A stretch of 64,000 nt of DNA from Tectiglobus sp965224045. Its GTDB lineage: Bacteria; Pseudomonadota; Alphaproteobacteria; Rhizobiales; Hyphomicrobiaceae. Each line of letters opens with the position of its first letter. Positions within the stretch are counted from its first letter, which is position 1. The stretch is taken from NCBI GenBank assembly GCA_965224045.1, contig CBDCYD010000005.1, forward strand, positions 434,001 to 498,000, read 5' to 3'. Shown in pieces: positions 25,774 through 35,130 of the stretch. A model generated the notes under the pieces. The model ran no database searches. It had not been told where the DNA came from and was given only the letters and a program-made list of their open reading frames with translations. Position numbers and translations under genes: made by a program.

Positions 25774-26619
25774 ATGTCCTTCGAAGTCAAACCTCTCACC
25801 GGCGGCATTGGTGCAGAAGTCATGGGCGCGAACGTCGCTGATCTCGAACAGGCCGATGCGCTTATGGCCGCCTTCACCGACCATGCGGTGATTGTGATCC
25901 GGGACCAGAAGATTACGCCCGACCAGCAACTCGCCTTCGCCCGGCGCATCGGCACCATCAACGTCAACCGTTTCTTCGCGCACGTCCCGGATCATCCCGA
26001 AATCGCGCTCGTGCTCAAGGAGCCCGACCAGCAGCGCGCTATCGGCGAACGCTGGCACACCGACCACTCCTACGACGAGATCCCGGCGATGTGCTCCATG
26101 CTGCACGCCGTCGAGACACCGGAGGTCGGTGGCGACACCGTATTCGCCTCGATGTACGCGGCATTCGACGCACTATCAGAAGGCCTCAAGACCACGCTGC
26201 GCGGCATGCATGCCTGGCATTCCTCGCGCCACGTCTTCGGTGCCGACCGCAAAGACAAGGAAACGACCAAGACTGGCCGCATCGGAAACCCTGAAATGGC
26301 CACACAGGACGCGTTGCACCCGGTGGTCATCAACCACCCGCTGTCGGGCCGCGAAGCGCTTTACGTCAATCCCGAGTTCACGATCAATTTCGACGGCTGG
26401 ACGCCGGAGGAAAGCGCAGCCCTCATCGGCTATCTCGAACGCCATTGCACCAAGCCGGAATTCACCTGCCGCGTGCGCTGGCGGCCCGGCGACATCACCA
26501 TCTGGGACAATCGCGCGACCTGGCACAAGGCCGTCAACGACTACGCCGGCCATCGTCGCCTGATGCATCGCATCACGATTGAGGGCGTTGCACTTTCAGC
26601 GACGCGACTGGCAGCATAG
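25774..26619 (+). CDS. TauD/TfdA-family 2-oxoglutarate dioxygenase
   Basis: A 281-aa Fe(II)/2-oxoglutarate-dependent dioxygenase of the taurine/2,4-D type. The iron-binding facial triad is His95 and Asp97 (WHTDHSYDE) plus His251 (ATWHKAVND), followed by the 2-oxoglutarate arginine in RRLMHRITIEG near residues 262–266. Length is normal. The ATG at 25774 follows GGGGAGA. Family members hydroxylate a sulfonate, aryloxyacid or alkyl substrate, releasing aldehyde and sulfite or a similar product. The primary substrate cannot be told. It follows the TRAP genes on the same strand but the gap contains a hairpin, so independent expression is likely. Confidence 0.9.
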   Translation: MSFEVKPLTGGIGAEVMGANVADLEQADALMAAFTDHAVIVIRDQKITPDQQLAFARRIGTINVNRFFAHVPDHPEIALVLKEPDQQRAIGERWHTDHSYDEIPAMCSMLHAVETPEVGGDTVFASMYAAFDALSEGLKTTLRGMHAWHSSRHVFGADRKDKETTKTGRIGNPEMATQDALHPVVINHPLSGREALYVNPEFTINFDGWTPEESAALIGYLERHCTKPEFTCRVRWRPGDITIWDNRATWHKAVNDYAGHRRLMHRITIEGVALSATRLAA

Positions 26620-26702
26620 CGCTCAAGACATCAGCACAACGGCCACCACCCGTTGCGGCACCAGGTGCGCGCGTGTCTCACGCCACCCGAGTATCGGCTG
26701 CG

Positions 26703-27620
26703 CTACTCATCTGCTGAATGACCGCCGCCCTTCCGAAACTCTACCCCGAGCGCATTCTCATAGACCTTGAGCATCGCACTCTTCGGTTCACGGCCGTAGC
26801 CCGCGGCGATCGCGGCCTGGTAGCTCGAAACCATCGCATTCACAACCGGCAGCATCGCCCTGGTCTCGACCCCCATGCGCTGCACGTTGACGATATCCTT
26901 GTAGGCATCCTGCATGGCAAAGTCCGAATCGAACCTGCGTTCCATCATTCGCGGCACGAAATACTCGGACGCAAAGCTGCGTGCACTGGCAGACGTAACA
27001 ACGCGCGAGAACTCGTCCGGATCAAGTCCGGCTGCCACGGCCAGAGGCAGCACCTCGCACAAGGCGGCGATGTTGACGTTGTAGATGATATTGTTGAGCG
27101 CCTTCATCGCCTGGCCGGCCCCGAGCGGCCCGGCGTGCACAATAAATTCTCCAAACATTTCGAGATAGGGCCTGGCCGCGCTGAAGGCCTCCTTTGTGCC
27201 ACCGAACATCACCGTCAGGGTGCCGTCCTCCGCGCGAAACGGCATGCCCGAGATCGGACAGTCCCAATACACGATCCCGGCATCCGATGCCTCCCGCGCA
27301 ATATCGAGCGCATCGATTCGATCGAGGGTCGTCGTATCGATGACCACCAGCCCGGGCCGGGCCCCGGCGGCGACGCCGTTCTCGCCGAACATCACCGATC
27401 GGACTTCCGGAGCAAACGGCACGCAAGTGAAGATGAGATCGCAGCGCCGGGCCACTTCGGCTGCACTCTCACACGCCGTAGCACCGGCATCAGCCAAATC
27501 TGTCATTACTTTCGCGTTGGCATCAAACACGACGAGATCACCCAGGTGGCCCAGCATGTTGCGCGCCATTCCTCGCCCCATCCGCCCCAATCCGATAAAT
27601 CCGACCGCCTTGTCCGCCAT
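26703..27620 (-). CDS. NAD(P)-dependent beta-hydroxyacid dehydrogenase
   Basis: A 305-aa member of the 3-hydroxyisobutyrate/6-phosphogluconate dehydrogenase-like family. The dinucleotide motif GFIGLGRMGRGMARNML is at the very N-terminus, the substrate-binding block DCPISGMPFRAEDGTL (canonical D.PVSGG..GA..GTL) lies near residue 120, and the catalytic lysine is in GQAMKALNN near residue 170. The canonical DAPVSGG is altered to DCPISGM, so the substrate may differ. The start at 27620 has GGGAGA upstream; the longer 27692 frame is not supported. It converges on the dioxygenase and diverges from selO. Confidence 0.88.
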   Translation of the reverse strand: MADKAVGFIGLGRMGRGMARNMLGHLGDLVVFDANAKVMTDLADAGATACESAAEVARRCDLIFTCVPFAPEVRSVMFGENGVAAGARPGLVVIDTTTLDRIDALDIAREASDAGIVYWDCPISGMPFRAEDGTLTVMFGGTKEAFSAARPYLEMFGEFIVHAGPLGAGQAMKALNNIIYNVNIAALCEVLPLAVAAGLDPDEFSRVVTSASARSFASEYFVPRMMERRFDSDFAMQDAYKDIVNVQRMGVETRAMLPVVNAMVSSYQAAIAAGYGREPKSAMLKVYENALGVEFRKGGGHSADE

Positions 27621-27789
27621 CTCGATGTCTCTCCCGGTTAACGTCGCGACTTTATGACAACGAACCGGCGCCACAAAATCCGGCTCATCCATTTAGACAG
27701 GAATCTACGGCAAGGATGACGATCGACGCGGCAATGTCTATATCTGCAGTGATCTACCGTGCCGCCCGAGACGAAAGAACGGCCCCGCC

Positions 27790-29286
27790 ATGAATGCACC
27801 AGAACGCCAGGACCAGTTCTTTGCCTTCGACAACAGCTACGCCCGGTTGCCGGAGCGCTTTTTTGCCCGCCTTTCCCCAACGCCGGTGCGTCAGCCGAGA
27901 CTAATCCGGATCAATAAGGCACTGGCCGAGGATCTCGGCCTCGACCCCGAGCGTCTGGCCACGCCGGAGGGCCTCGACATTCTCGCTGGCAACAGTGTAC
28001 CGCGCGGCGCCGACCCGATTGCCATGGCCTACGCCGGCCACCAGTTTGGTACCTGGGTCCCGCAGCTGGGTGACGGACGTGCATTGCTTCTTGGCGAGGT
28101 GACGGACCGCGACGGAAAGCGTCGCGACATCCAGCTCAAGGGCGCAGGCAGGACACCGTTTTCACGCATGGGTGATGGCCGTGCCGCCATCGGCCCGGTG
28201 CTCCGCGAATATATCGTCAGCGAAGCCATGGCAGCGCTCGGCATACCGACGACGCGCGCCCTCGCTGCGGTGGCGACCGGCGAACCGATCATGCGCGAGA
28301 CACTTCTACCGGGAGCCATCCTCACGCGCATCTCATCGAGTCATATTCGGGTTGGCACATTCCAGTTCTTCGCAGCGCGCCAGGACACCGATGCGCTCAA
28401 GCATCTCGCCGACCATGTCATCGCCCGACACTATCCCGACCTCGCCAACGCCGATCAACCATACCACCGGCTACTCGAAACCGTGATAGCGCGACAGGCT
28501 GATCTCGTTGCCCGCTGGATGAGCGTCGGCTTCATCCATGGCGTGATGAACACCGATAATATGTCGGTCGCCGGCGAAACGATCGATTACGGACCGTGCG
28601 CATTCATGGACACGTTCCATCCCGACACCGTCTACAGTTCCATCGACCATATGGGCCGCTATTCCTATCGCAACCAGCCGCGCATCGCGCAGTGGAACCT
28701 GGCGCGCTTTGCGCAGTGCCTGCTACCGCTACTTGATAACGACAAGGACCAGGCAGTTGCCTTCGCGCAGGCTGCCATTGATGGCTATCCGGAACAGTAC
28801 GAAACGCGCTGGCTGAATGTCATGCGTGCCAAACTTGGACTGCAACGGTCCATGGATCGGGATCGCGACCTGATTTCGGATCTGCTGCAGCACATGGCCG
28901 ATGGCGAGGCGGATTTCACGCTCACCTTCCGCCGCCTCTCGGACTTGGACGGCACTGACACGTCGAATGACGGCTTGGTCGGCGCTCAATTCAATGATCC
29001 TTTAGCGTTCGATCAATGGGCGATCGATTGGCGCAAACGCCTCGCTGACGAAGCACGCGCCGATAGCGATCGCCAAACCGCCATGCGTGCAGTCAATCCG
29101 ATGTTCATACCCCGCAACCATCTGGTCGAAGAAGCCGTGCAGGCCGGTCAGCACGAAGACTTCGAACCGTTCGAAAGCCTGCTCGCCGTAGTTGCCCGAC
29201 CCTTCGAGGACCAGCAGTTCGGTTCGCGATACGCGGAACCGCCGAAACCCGACGAGGTCGTGCGTGCCACGTTTTGCGGCACCTAG
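27790..29286 (+). CDS. selO: protein AMPylase SelO (YdiU)
   Basis: A 498-aa pseudokinase-fold enzyme that transfers AMP from ATP to Ser/Thr/Tyr of target proteins and is linked to redox-stress response. Key residues are recognisable: Lys117 in QLKGAGRTPFSR, Asp256 and Asn257 in HGVMNTDNMS, and Asp266 in DYGPCAFMD. Their spacing equals that of the Pseudomonas enzyme (catalytic Asp, then Mg2+ ligands Asn and Asp). It ends TFCGT, with a cysteine but no selenocysteine. Full length. It diverges from the dehydrogenase gene; repeat copy 2 begins at its stop codon. Confidence 0.94.
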   Translation: MNAPERQDQFFAFDNSYARLPERFFARLSPTPVRQPRLIRINKALAEDLGLDPERLATPEGLDILAGNSVPRGADPIAMAYAGHQFGTWVPQLGDGRALLLGEVTDRDGKRRDIQLKGAGRTPFSRMGDGRAAIGPVLREYIVSEAMAALGIPTTRALAAVATGEPIMRETLLPGAILTRISSSHIRVGTFQFFAARQDTDALKHLADHVIARHYPDLANADQPYHRLLETVIARQADLVARWMSVGFIHGVMNTDNMSVAGETIDYGPCAFMDTFHPDTVYSSIDHMGRYSYRNQPRIAQWNLARFAQCLLPLLDNDKDQAVAFAQAAIDGYPEQYETRWLNVMRAKLGLQRSMDRDRDLISDLLQHMADGEADFTLTFRRLSDLDGTDTSNDGLVGAQFNDPLAFDQWAIDWRKRLADEARADSDRQTAMRAVNPMFIPRNHLVEEAVQAGQHEDFEPFESLLAVVARPFEDQQFGSRYAEPPKPDEVVRATFCGT

Positions 29287-29453
29287 GTGTTCCGGTTTTG
29301 ACATTTGCTATCCCGTTCGGCGATGTCGAGAGCAAATGTCAGAACCATAAGGAACACGAGCAAGCTTATGTTTCTAGTGTAGCTTTTGCACCTGACGTTT
29401 GGTTGATAGATCAACCACAGGGGGGGACGAAACGTCAGGTGCGCTACGCTAGC
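29286..29453. repeat. double-hairpin dispersed repeat, copy 2
   Basis: The second copy of the element at 7445–7611. Hairpin 1 has arms 29294–29309 and 29331–29346, a 16-bp stem with a single G·U pair. Hairpin 2 has arms 29374–29400 and 29430–29452; it pairs along CTAG.GTAGC and GCACCTGACGTTT, with TTTT bulged in the left arm. Its loop contains a further perfect 8-bp stem TGGTTGAT/ATCAACCA (29400–29407 and 29410–29417) and a G7 run. Both copies share GGAACACGAGCAAG between hairpins. Confidence 0.8.
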
Positions 29454-29638
29454 GCCAACCCCGCCGGCAGTACAAAGGATATCGGACGACCATCATCCAG
29501 CCCCGAACCATGCTCGATCTGATCCGGGATATGCGATGAGCGGTGAAACGCGCCGCATTGTCGGTGGAATTGCCAGATCGTAACGTCGTCGCCACGCGCC
29601 AACGCGCGCCCGACGGGTGACGAACCAGGGGAACAGGA
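29454..29638. other. intergenic region upstream of the nitroreductase
   Basis: The remaining 185 bp of the 352-bp gap between selO and the nitroreductase, after the repeat. It holds no supported gene. An AGGGGAACAGG ribosome site ends the region just before the ATG at 29639. I see no clear promoter. Confidence 0.4.
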
Positions 29639-30319
29639 ATGGACGTACTTGAAGCTATCACGACGCGGAAGTCGGTCCGCGCTTTCACCAGCGATCCAGT
29701 TCCTCGCGAGACGATCGAGAAAATCCTGGCAATCTCCCAACGGGCACCGAGTGGCACCAATACCCAGCCCTGGCACACCTACGTCTGCGCGGGCGCCGCG
29801 CGCGACGCCATCTCGCGCGACGTCCTCGAAATGGCGGCGGCGGGCAAAGCTGCAAAGTACGAGGACTACGACTATTACCCTGCCAAGTGGAAGGATATCC
29901 ACCGCGATCGTCGCCGCGGCGTCGGCTGGAGCCTTTATGGCCTGCTTGGCATCAAGAAGGGCGATCGCGAAGCAAGTGCCCGTCAGGGCCGGCGAAACTT
30001 CGCGTTCTTCGATGCTCCCGTCGGCCTCTTCTTCACGACCGACGCCTATCTCGGGCGCGGCAGTTGGGCCGACGTCGGACTCTATATGCAAACCGTGATG
30101 CTCGCTGCGCGCGCTTACGGTCTGCACACGTGTCCTCAGGCAGCCTGGATCCAGTTTCAGGAACCGATCTTCCGCCACCTCGGGATACCTGATGACCAGG
30201 TGCTCGTGTCCGGCATGAGCCTCGGCTACGCCGATGACTCGGCCATCGAAAACACATTGGTGAGCGAACGCGAGGACCTTGGGAACGTCGTCAAGTTTGT
30301 CGGCTTTGACGGCGCTTGA
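29639..30319 (+). CDS. nitroreductase-family FMN enzyme
   Basis: A 226-aa flavoprotein of the nitroreductase superfamily. The FMN-binding N-terminal block TTRKSVRAFTSDPVP (residues 8–22) and SQRAPSGTNTQPWH (33–46) are canonical, and the C-terminal part keeps the conserved SLGYAD. The middle (about 75–120) has an extra basic stretch. Family members reduce nitro, quinone or enone groups with NAD(P)H. A strong ribosome site (AGGGGAACAGGA) precedes the ATG. The iron-type dehydrogenase begins 35 bp downstream, so the pair is likely cotranscribed and may act on one aromatic or nitro-compound pathway, which is an inference. Confidence 0.9.
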   Translation: MDVLEAITTRKSVRAFTSDPVPRETIEKILAISQRAPSGTNTQPWHTYVCAGAARDAISRDVLEMAAAGKAAKYEDYDYYPAKWKDIHRDRRRGVGWSLYGLLGIKKGDREASARQGRRNFAFFDAPVGLFFTTDAYLGRGSWADVGLYMQTVMLAARAYGLHTCPQAAWIQFQEPIFRHLGIPDDQVLVSGMSLGYADDSAIENTLVSEREDLGNVVKFVGFDGA

Positions 30320-30354
30320 CAGAAACCGGTACCAAATTGGACGGAGCAACCAGC

Positions 30355-31527
30355 ATGAGCGCATCAGGCCGCGTCGCATTCAGCCGCATGGATGAAGTGA
30401 TCTTCGGTCGGCCGGCCTCCGAAACGCTTCCAGAAATCGTTGACCGGCTTGGCAACCGGCGCGCGTTCTTAATGGTCAGCGGAACACTGAACCGCAGCAC
30501 TGTCGAAATTGCCAATATCCGCCAGGTCCTCGGGGATCGGTGCGCTGGTACATTCGACGCGATGCCGCCGCACACGCCACGCTCTGCAGTCATCGCAGCG
30601 ACCGATCAGGCAAGATCGATCGATGCTGACCTGATTATCACGGTCGGCGGCGGCTCGATCACCGATGGTGCGAAGGCCGTGCAGTTGTGCCTCGCCAACG
30701 ATATTCGGACCCCGGACGGCATCGATGCATTGCGGCCGGTCCCAGGTCCCGACGGAAGTCCGGTCGTCCCGCCGATCAATCCGCCCACGATCCGCCAGGT
30801 GTCGGTCCCGACAACGCTCTCAGGCGGTGAATTCAGCGCCATTTCCGGCGTCACCGACGAACGCACCAAGAACAAGGAACTGATCCGCCACCCGATGATC
30901 GTTCCACAGGCGGTCGTCCTCGATCCGTCCATCACCGTCCACACACCGGAGTGGCTCTGGCTTTCGACCGGTATTCGCGCCGTCGACCATTGCGTCGAAG
31001 GTATTTGCTCTCTGGAGGCCAACGCCTTCGGTGATGCCCAGGCCCTAAAAGGTCTTGCATTACTGGCCAGCGGCCTGCCGCGCGTCCAGGCCGACCCGTC
31101 GGATCTTGCCGCCCGGCTCGACTGTCAGTTGGGCACGTGGCTGTCGATGGGTCCGCTTTCCAGCGGCGTACCAATGGGTGCCAGTCACGGCATCGGCTAC
31201 GTGCTTGGCGCCGTTTTCGACATCCCGCACGGCCACACGTCATGCATCATGCTGCCGTCCGTCATGCGATGGAACAAACCGGCGAATGCGCATCGGCAGG
31301 AGCTGATCGCGATCGCCATGAGCCAAGCCGGCGCCGATGCCGGCGATATCCTCGATCGCTTTATCGCAGACCTTGGCATGCCACGCAGCCTGTCGTCGGT
31401 AAAAGTCGGGAGCGAGCACTTCGACCGTATCGCCGAGCAGGCCATGTCGACACCCTGGATCCCGCGCAATCCGCGACCAATCCCAAGCCCAGCCGAAGTC
31501 CGTCAGATCCTCGAACTTGCGGCGTAG
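30355..31527 (+). CDS. iron-containing alcohol dehydrogenase / maleylacetate reductase-like
   Basis: A 390-aa group III (iron-type) dehydrogenase. The NAD-binding block TVGGGSITDGAK lies near residue 85; metal ligands are seen in AVDHCVEG and in the SHGIGYVLG...PHGHTS region near residues 265–285. The first 30 residues resemble maleylacetate reductases, so that is the best specific guess, with a generic alcohol dehydrogenase as the alternative. The ATG at 30355 follows GGAG at 30342–30345; a TTG at 30316 overlapping the nitroreductase stop is possible but weaker. The 35-bp gap to the nitroreductase suggests an operon for aromatic-ring breakdown, although no ring-cleavage gene is adjacent. Confidence 0.82.
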   Translation: MSASGRVAFSRMDEVIFGRPASETLPEIVDRLGNRRAFLMVSGTLNRSTVEIANIRQVLGDRCAGTFDAMPPHTPRSAVIAATDQARSIDADLIITVGGGSITDGAKAVQLCLANDIRTPDGIDALRPVPGPDGSPVVPPINPPTIRQVSVPTTLSGGEFSAISGVTDERTKNKELIRHPMIVPQAVVLDPSITVHTPEWLWLSTGIRAVDHCVEGICSLEANAFGDAQALKGLALLASGLPRVQADPSDLAARLDCQLGTWLSMGPLSSGVPMGASHGIGYVLGAVFDIPHGHTSCIMLPSVMRWNKPANAHRQELIAIAMSQAGADAGDILDRFIADLGMPRSLSSVKVGSEHFDRIAEQAMSTPWIPRNPRPIPSPAEVRQILELAA

Positions 31528-31548
31528 ATCGGGCTTTGTCGGACCGCA

Positions 31549-33699
31549 TCAGGCACCGCTCTCGCGCACCAGCACGTTCAGCGTGCGCCGCCAGAACTTG
31601 GCCAACAGGCTCTCGGGGCTACCTTCGAGGTGGACCATGCCGCGCAACACCGTGCCTTGGAACGATGGCGGCCGAACCACATCCATTGCAGCAAGATACT
31701 GACCTTTCGACGGGATCAGCTTGCCTTCGCCATTCTGCTCGACAGCGATCGGACCTCCATAGACCGAAGCAAGGCTTGGAATGTCGAGTTCGCTTGACCC
31801 TGTGATAGCGATATCTCGCAATCGGACGGGAATCGCAGCCGTCAACGGCGAATCCGGGATGAAACTTCCGACACGCCCGGTTTGCACACGCCAGATATCG
31901 TCTTCATTGATGAACCCAATCACTTCCAGGTGTGCCCCTCGACCAACCAAAGCGAGCCGATCGCTGGGGCGAACGGATCGTCCCGCGTGAAAGACCGGAT
32001 CGAGTTCCAGAACGCGCCCGGACATGGGCGCCTTGATCGTGAGCTCGCCCCGCTCTTTCTCAAGCCCCTTTAACTCGGTGATCAGCGCATGATAGCGACG
32101 CTTCAAGACCAGCGCTTCCTCACGGTCTATGTCATCGACGTTGGTCCGCCCCAGCCGTAGCACGGTTAGCTGCAGTTCGGTCTTGACCTTGCGAACCTGG
32201 TTCTCGATCTCATCCGATGTCAGCGTGAACATTGGATCGCCGTCCTCGACGCGTTGGCCGACGACGACATGAACATCTCGGATCAATGCCGGCCGTTTGG
32301 CGTGTATCGGACGTGCATCGTGCAATTCCAAGACCGAAGGTACCATCACGGTTTGTGACCACGGCACGATCACGATCACGGCAAGTGAGGCCGCCACAAC
32401 CGCCGAGGCGATCGCCCGGCTGGATGCAAGTATCTCGCGACGCATTGCGTACCACTCCTTGAGTTCTGAATAGACCGGCTTGGCAACGAGCAGACCGATT
32501 TCGAGGATGAAGAGCAAGATGCCGAGCACTTTGAAACAGTAGTTGTAGACGAGGATTGCGATCCCAATGAACAGCATCAGGCGATAGACCCAGGTCGCCC
32601 ACCCCCATATGACCAGCGTATTGACGATACGCGGCGGCAATGCCTCCGGGCAGGGCCGGCCGAGCCCGAACAGAACTTCACGCAATCGCCAACGCGCAAG
32701 TGCGAAAGCCCTCGACTGCAAATTTTCGATGCCGATCAGTTCCGAGAACAGGTAGTAGCCATCGAACCTCATGAACGGATTGAGGTTGATCGCCAAACTC
32801 ATCAGCCAGCCGGCCGTCGCCAGCATGAAGGCTGAGCTGCGCACCGGGCCGTCAGGCAGGAACGCCCATAGGAACGTCGCAATACAGGCAATCCCAACTT
32901 CGACAATGATGCCCGCGCTGTCGATCCACAACCTCTTGCGTCGATTTGCAAGCCGCCACGAGTCACTGACGTCGGTGTAGAGCAGCGGCGTCAGCAGCAT
33001 GAACGCGACCCCGACGGTCGGTACATAACACCCGTATCGAACAGCAGTATAGGCGTGGCCCAACTCATGAAATGCCTTGAGGACCAGCAGCGAAACGCCG
33101 AACCATGCGAGGCCTTCCCACGTGAAAAAGTAATCAGTCGTCTTGAGAAACGCGCCCCACTGGCGTGACACCAGATAGAGCCCGCAAAGCCCCATCAAAC
33201 CCACGACCAACGCAAATATTCGCGTGTAGAACGGCGCGATCAGCGGCAACGTCGCGATAAGAAACCGCTGTGGCCGAAAGAGCGGCACTCGGAAGAAAAG
33301 ATAATCGTGAGCAAGCTTCATCAGCCTGCTCCAGCCCTCCGGCTTTTTGTTGGCCTCGGTCGCGAGTTGCCGCCATCCCCCTTTGCGCGGCTCGCAGCAA
33401 AGCTGATTGATCTCGAGGAACTTGACGAAATCGTCGATCTGCTCGCTCGAAACGGTCGCACCAAATCGTTCCGCCGCGGCCGCCGTCAACGCCTCCGCAG
33501 TAGCACACTGCGACCAAAGTGCCAGCAACTCGTACGAGGTTTGATCGATTTGGTAGTGGCGGTGGCGAACCGGATCGTAAATCACCCAGCCCCCGCCGCT
33601 GTCGCGGCTGGCGGCGCCGCGCTCGATCGACAGCTCCGGCCGCAATTCCGGCAGCAGACTGTCACCGTCACCCTGGCCCGCCTGCGCGGGCTGTATCAT
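31549..33699 (-). CDS. PqqD-like / M50 metalloprotease / HlyD-type fusion membrane protein
   Basis: A 716-aa multidomain membrane protein (720 aa if the ATG at 33711 is used; residue numbers below count from 33711). Domains: a PqqD-like segment at about 40–110 (YDPVRHRHYQIDQTSYELL), a site-2 protease (M50) core with zinc motif HELGH (215–219) inside a membrane segment and a third ligand in RFDGYY (Asp317), further helices to about 445, then a lipoyl/HlyD barrel at about 470–680 with coiled-coil arms. The zinc motif is intact, so it is probably active. The start at 33699 overlaps the upstream stop as ATGA. PqqD-like domains bind leader peptides in RiPP systems, which suggests peptide processing coupled to export, an inference. 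Confidence 0.82.
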   Translation of the reverse strand: MIQPAQAGQGDGDSLLPELRPELSIERGAASRDSGGGWVIYDPVRHRHYQIDQTSYELLALWSQCATAEALTAAAAERFGATVSSEQIDDFVKFLEINQLCCEPRKGGWRQLATEANKKPEGWSRLMKLAHDYLFFRVPLFRPQRFLIATLPLIAPFYTRIFALVVGLMGLCGLYLVSRQWGAFLKTTDYFFTWEGLAWFGVSLLVLKAFHELGHAYTAVRYGCYVPTVGVAFMLLTPLLYTDVSDSWRLANRRKRLWIDSAGIIVEVGIACIATFLWAFLPDGPVRSSAFMLATAGWLMSLAINLNPFMRFDGYYLFSELIGIENLQSRAFALARWRLREVLFGLGRPCPEALPPRIVNTLVIWGWATWVYRLMLFIGIAILVYNYCFKVLGILLFILEIGLLVAKPVYSELKEWYAMRREILASSRAIASAVVAASLAVIVIVPWSQTVMVPSVLELHDARPIHAKRPALIRDVHVVVGQRVEDGDPMFTLTSDEIENQVRKVKTELQLTVLRLGRTNVDDIDREEALVLKRRYHALITELKGLEKERGELTIKAPMSGRVLELDPVFHAGRSVRPSDRLALVGRGAHLEVIGFINEDDIWRVQTGRVGSFIPDSPLTAAIPVRLRDIAITGSSELDIPSLASVYGGPIAVEQNGEGKLIPSKGQYLAAMDVVRPPSFQGTVLRGMVHLEGSPESLLAKFWRRTLNVLVRESGA

Positions 33700-35126
33700 A
33701 CCCCGATCCATTGCCGCAGCGCCGTCAGCGGTCGGCGCAATAGGTAGATCCCGAGGGCAGCATCTTCGCCGTAGACTTGCGCGGTGCCGCGCACGCCGAT
33801 CCTCGGAAGCGATGCCGTGCCGGCTTCGAGTTCGGCGAGTGCCCGGAATACGACCTCGGTGCCCTCAATTGGCTTTGCTTCATAGTCCGCCGCAACAATC
33901 CGCCCACGCAGCGGATTGAGTGGGTCTGAATCGAGGAACACTTTGACGGCGGCACCGGGCTGCAGAATATAGCCGTCCGATACCGGCATATTGATCTGCA
34001 GCACGACTTTCTTTGGATCAGCAATCGCCATCAGGCGCTGTCCCGTCGTCACCGGCTTGCCGATGAGCTCCTTCTTGTCTCGAAACACCGCGATCCCGCT
34101 GCGGTCGGCACGAACCACCGACTTATCGAGCAGCGCTTTTGCATAATCGCGCTCCGCCGTTCGCAGGGCCAACTCCGCCCGTGCAATCGACAATTCATGA
34201 CGTCCCCGGATATCCTCGAACGCAAGCTGGTTTGCCCGCTTCAGTCGCGCGCCTGCGACCAGCACTTGACGCTCGGCAAGTTCGAATTTGTTGCGCAGAT
34301 CGGTATCGACGAACGACACCAGGACGTCGCCGCTGTTGACCTTGGTGTTGGGCGCGATCAGGACACGGTCGACGACACCGTCGATCGGCGCCGTGACAAT
34401 TCCCGGCGCCTTGGCGACGATCTCCGAGGGCGCCAACGCCGTCATCGGCACCGGAACGAACATCAGTGCCCCGATGGCCGCAGCCGCAATGGCGGCAAAC
34501 TTGCCGGTGAATATCGTTCGCCGGCCCGGCTCGCGCCGATTGGCCAATGCCCCCCAGGAATGCGCAAACGTTGCAGCCAGGCGCCGGCTCACGACAACAT
34601 CGCGCTCCGACCACGCCGTCTCGCGGGCCTGCAGCAAACCGGCGAAGACATGACCATTGCGCGATGTAAACGGCACCCACACCAGATTGCGCAGCGGATA
34701 GGAGTCCATGATGCCGATGTTGTCGAACTGCTCCGGCGTACATACGACCGCGTCATCGAGGCCATGCGTCTTATGCAAACGGCTCACCAGCATTTCAACC
34801 GACTGGTTCAACGGCGAATTGCGATCCACGCTGCCGACCGAGGAAACGGATACGACCCGCGGTCGGGCTTTCCTGTCGAAATCCAGAACAAAAATCTGGC
34901 GAGCCCGCGTAAGCTTGCGCGCTTCGTTGGCAATAAGAACGCGCAGCTCGCCGATATTCTTGGCCTCGCGCGCTTCGTTCTCGATCCGCAGCAACAGCTG
35001 CAGCGCGGCCAGAGCTGGATCCTCAATCGGTTGTGGCCGCGCCGCGACCGTCGCCTCACGCGCGTGGTCGCCCTTGGCATCGGACGATGTTTGAACCGTG
35101 TGAATTGATTGTACGCTTCCAGCCAT
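33696..35126 (-). CDS. GAF–transmembrane–HlyD adaptor protein
   Basis: A 476-aa membrane-fusion-type protein with an unusual front end. A GAF-like sensory domain occupies about residues 50–195 (LRVLIANEARKL, then PLRNLVWVPF). One transmembrane helix follows (about 208–226), then a periplasmic HlyD/biotinyl-lipoyl domain from about 235 (ALAPSEIVAKAPGIV, with GVVDRVLIAPNTKVNSGD) with a coiled-coil hairpin at about 280–340 and a beta-barrel end. The GAF domain is therefore cytoplasmic and the adaptor periplasmic. It sits 4 bp after the small HlyD gene and overlaps the M50 gene by 4 nt or 16 nt, so the three are one operon. No ABC ATPase or outer-membrane channel is adjacent. Confidence 0.85.
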   Translation of the reverse strand: MAGSVQSIHTVQTSSDAKGDHAREATVAARPQPIEDPALAALQLLLRIENEAREAKNIGELRVLIANEARKLTRARQIFVLDFDRKARPRVVSVSSVGSVDRNSPLNQSVEMLVSRLHKTHGLDDAVVCTPEQFDNIGIMDSYPLRNLVWVPFTSRNGHVFAGLLQARETAWSERDVVVSRRLAATFAHSWGALANRREPGRRTIFTGKFAAIAAAAIGALMFVPVPMTALAPSEIVAKAPGIVTAPIDGVVDRVLIAPNTKVNSGDVLVSFVDTDLRNKFELAERQVLVAGARLKRANQLAFEDIRGRHELSIARAELALRTAERDYAKALLDKSVVRADRSGIAVFRDKKELIGKPVTTGQRLMAIADPKKVVLQINMPVSDGYILQPGAAVKVFLDSDPLNPLRGRIVAADYEAKPIEGTEVVFRALAELEAGTASLPRIGVRGTAQVYGEDAALGIYLLRRPLTALRQWIGV

Positions 35127-35130
35127 TCCG

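Noticed and set aside
27790..29286. Selenocysteine-containing SelO
   Set aside because: The protein ends with Cys-Gly-Thr before a normal TAG stop; no in-frame TGA or SECIS-like element is seen.
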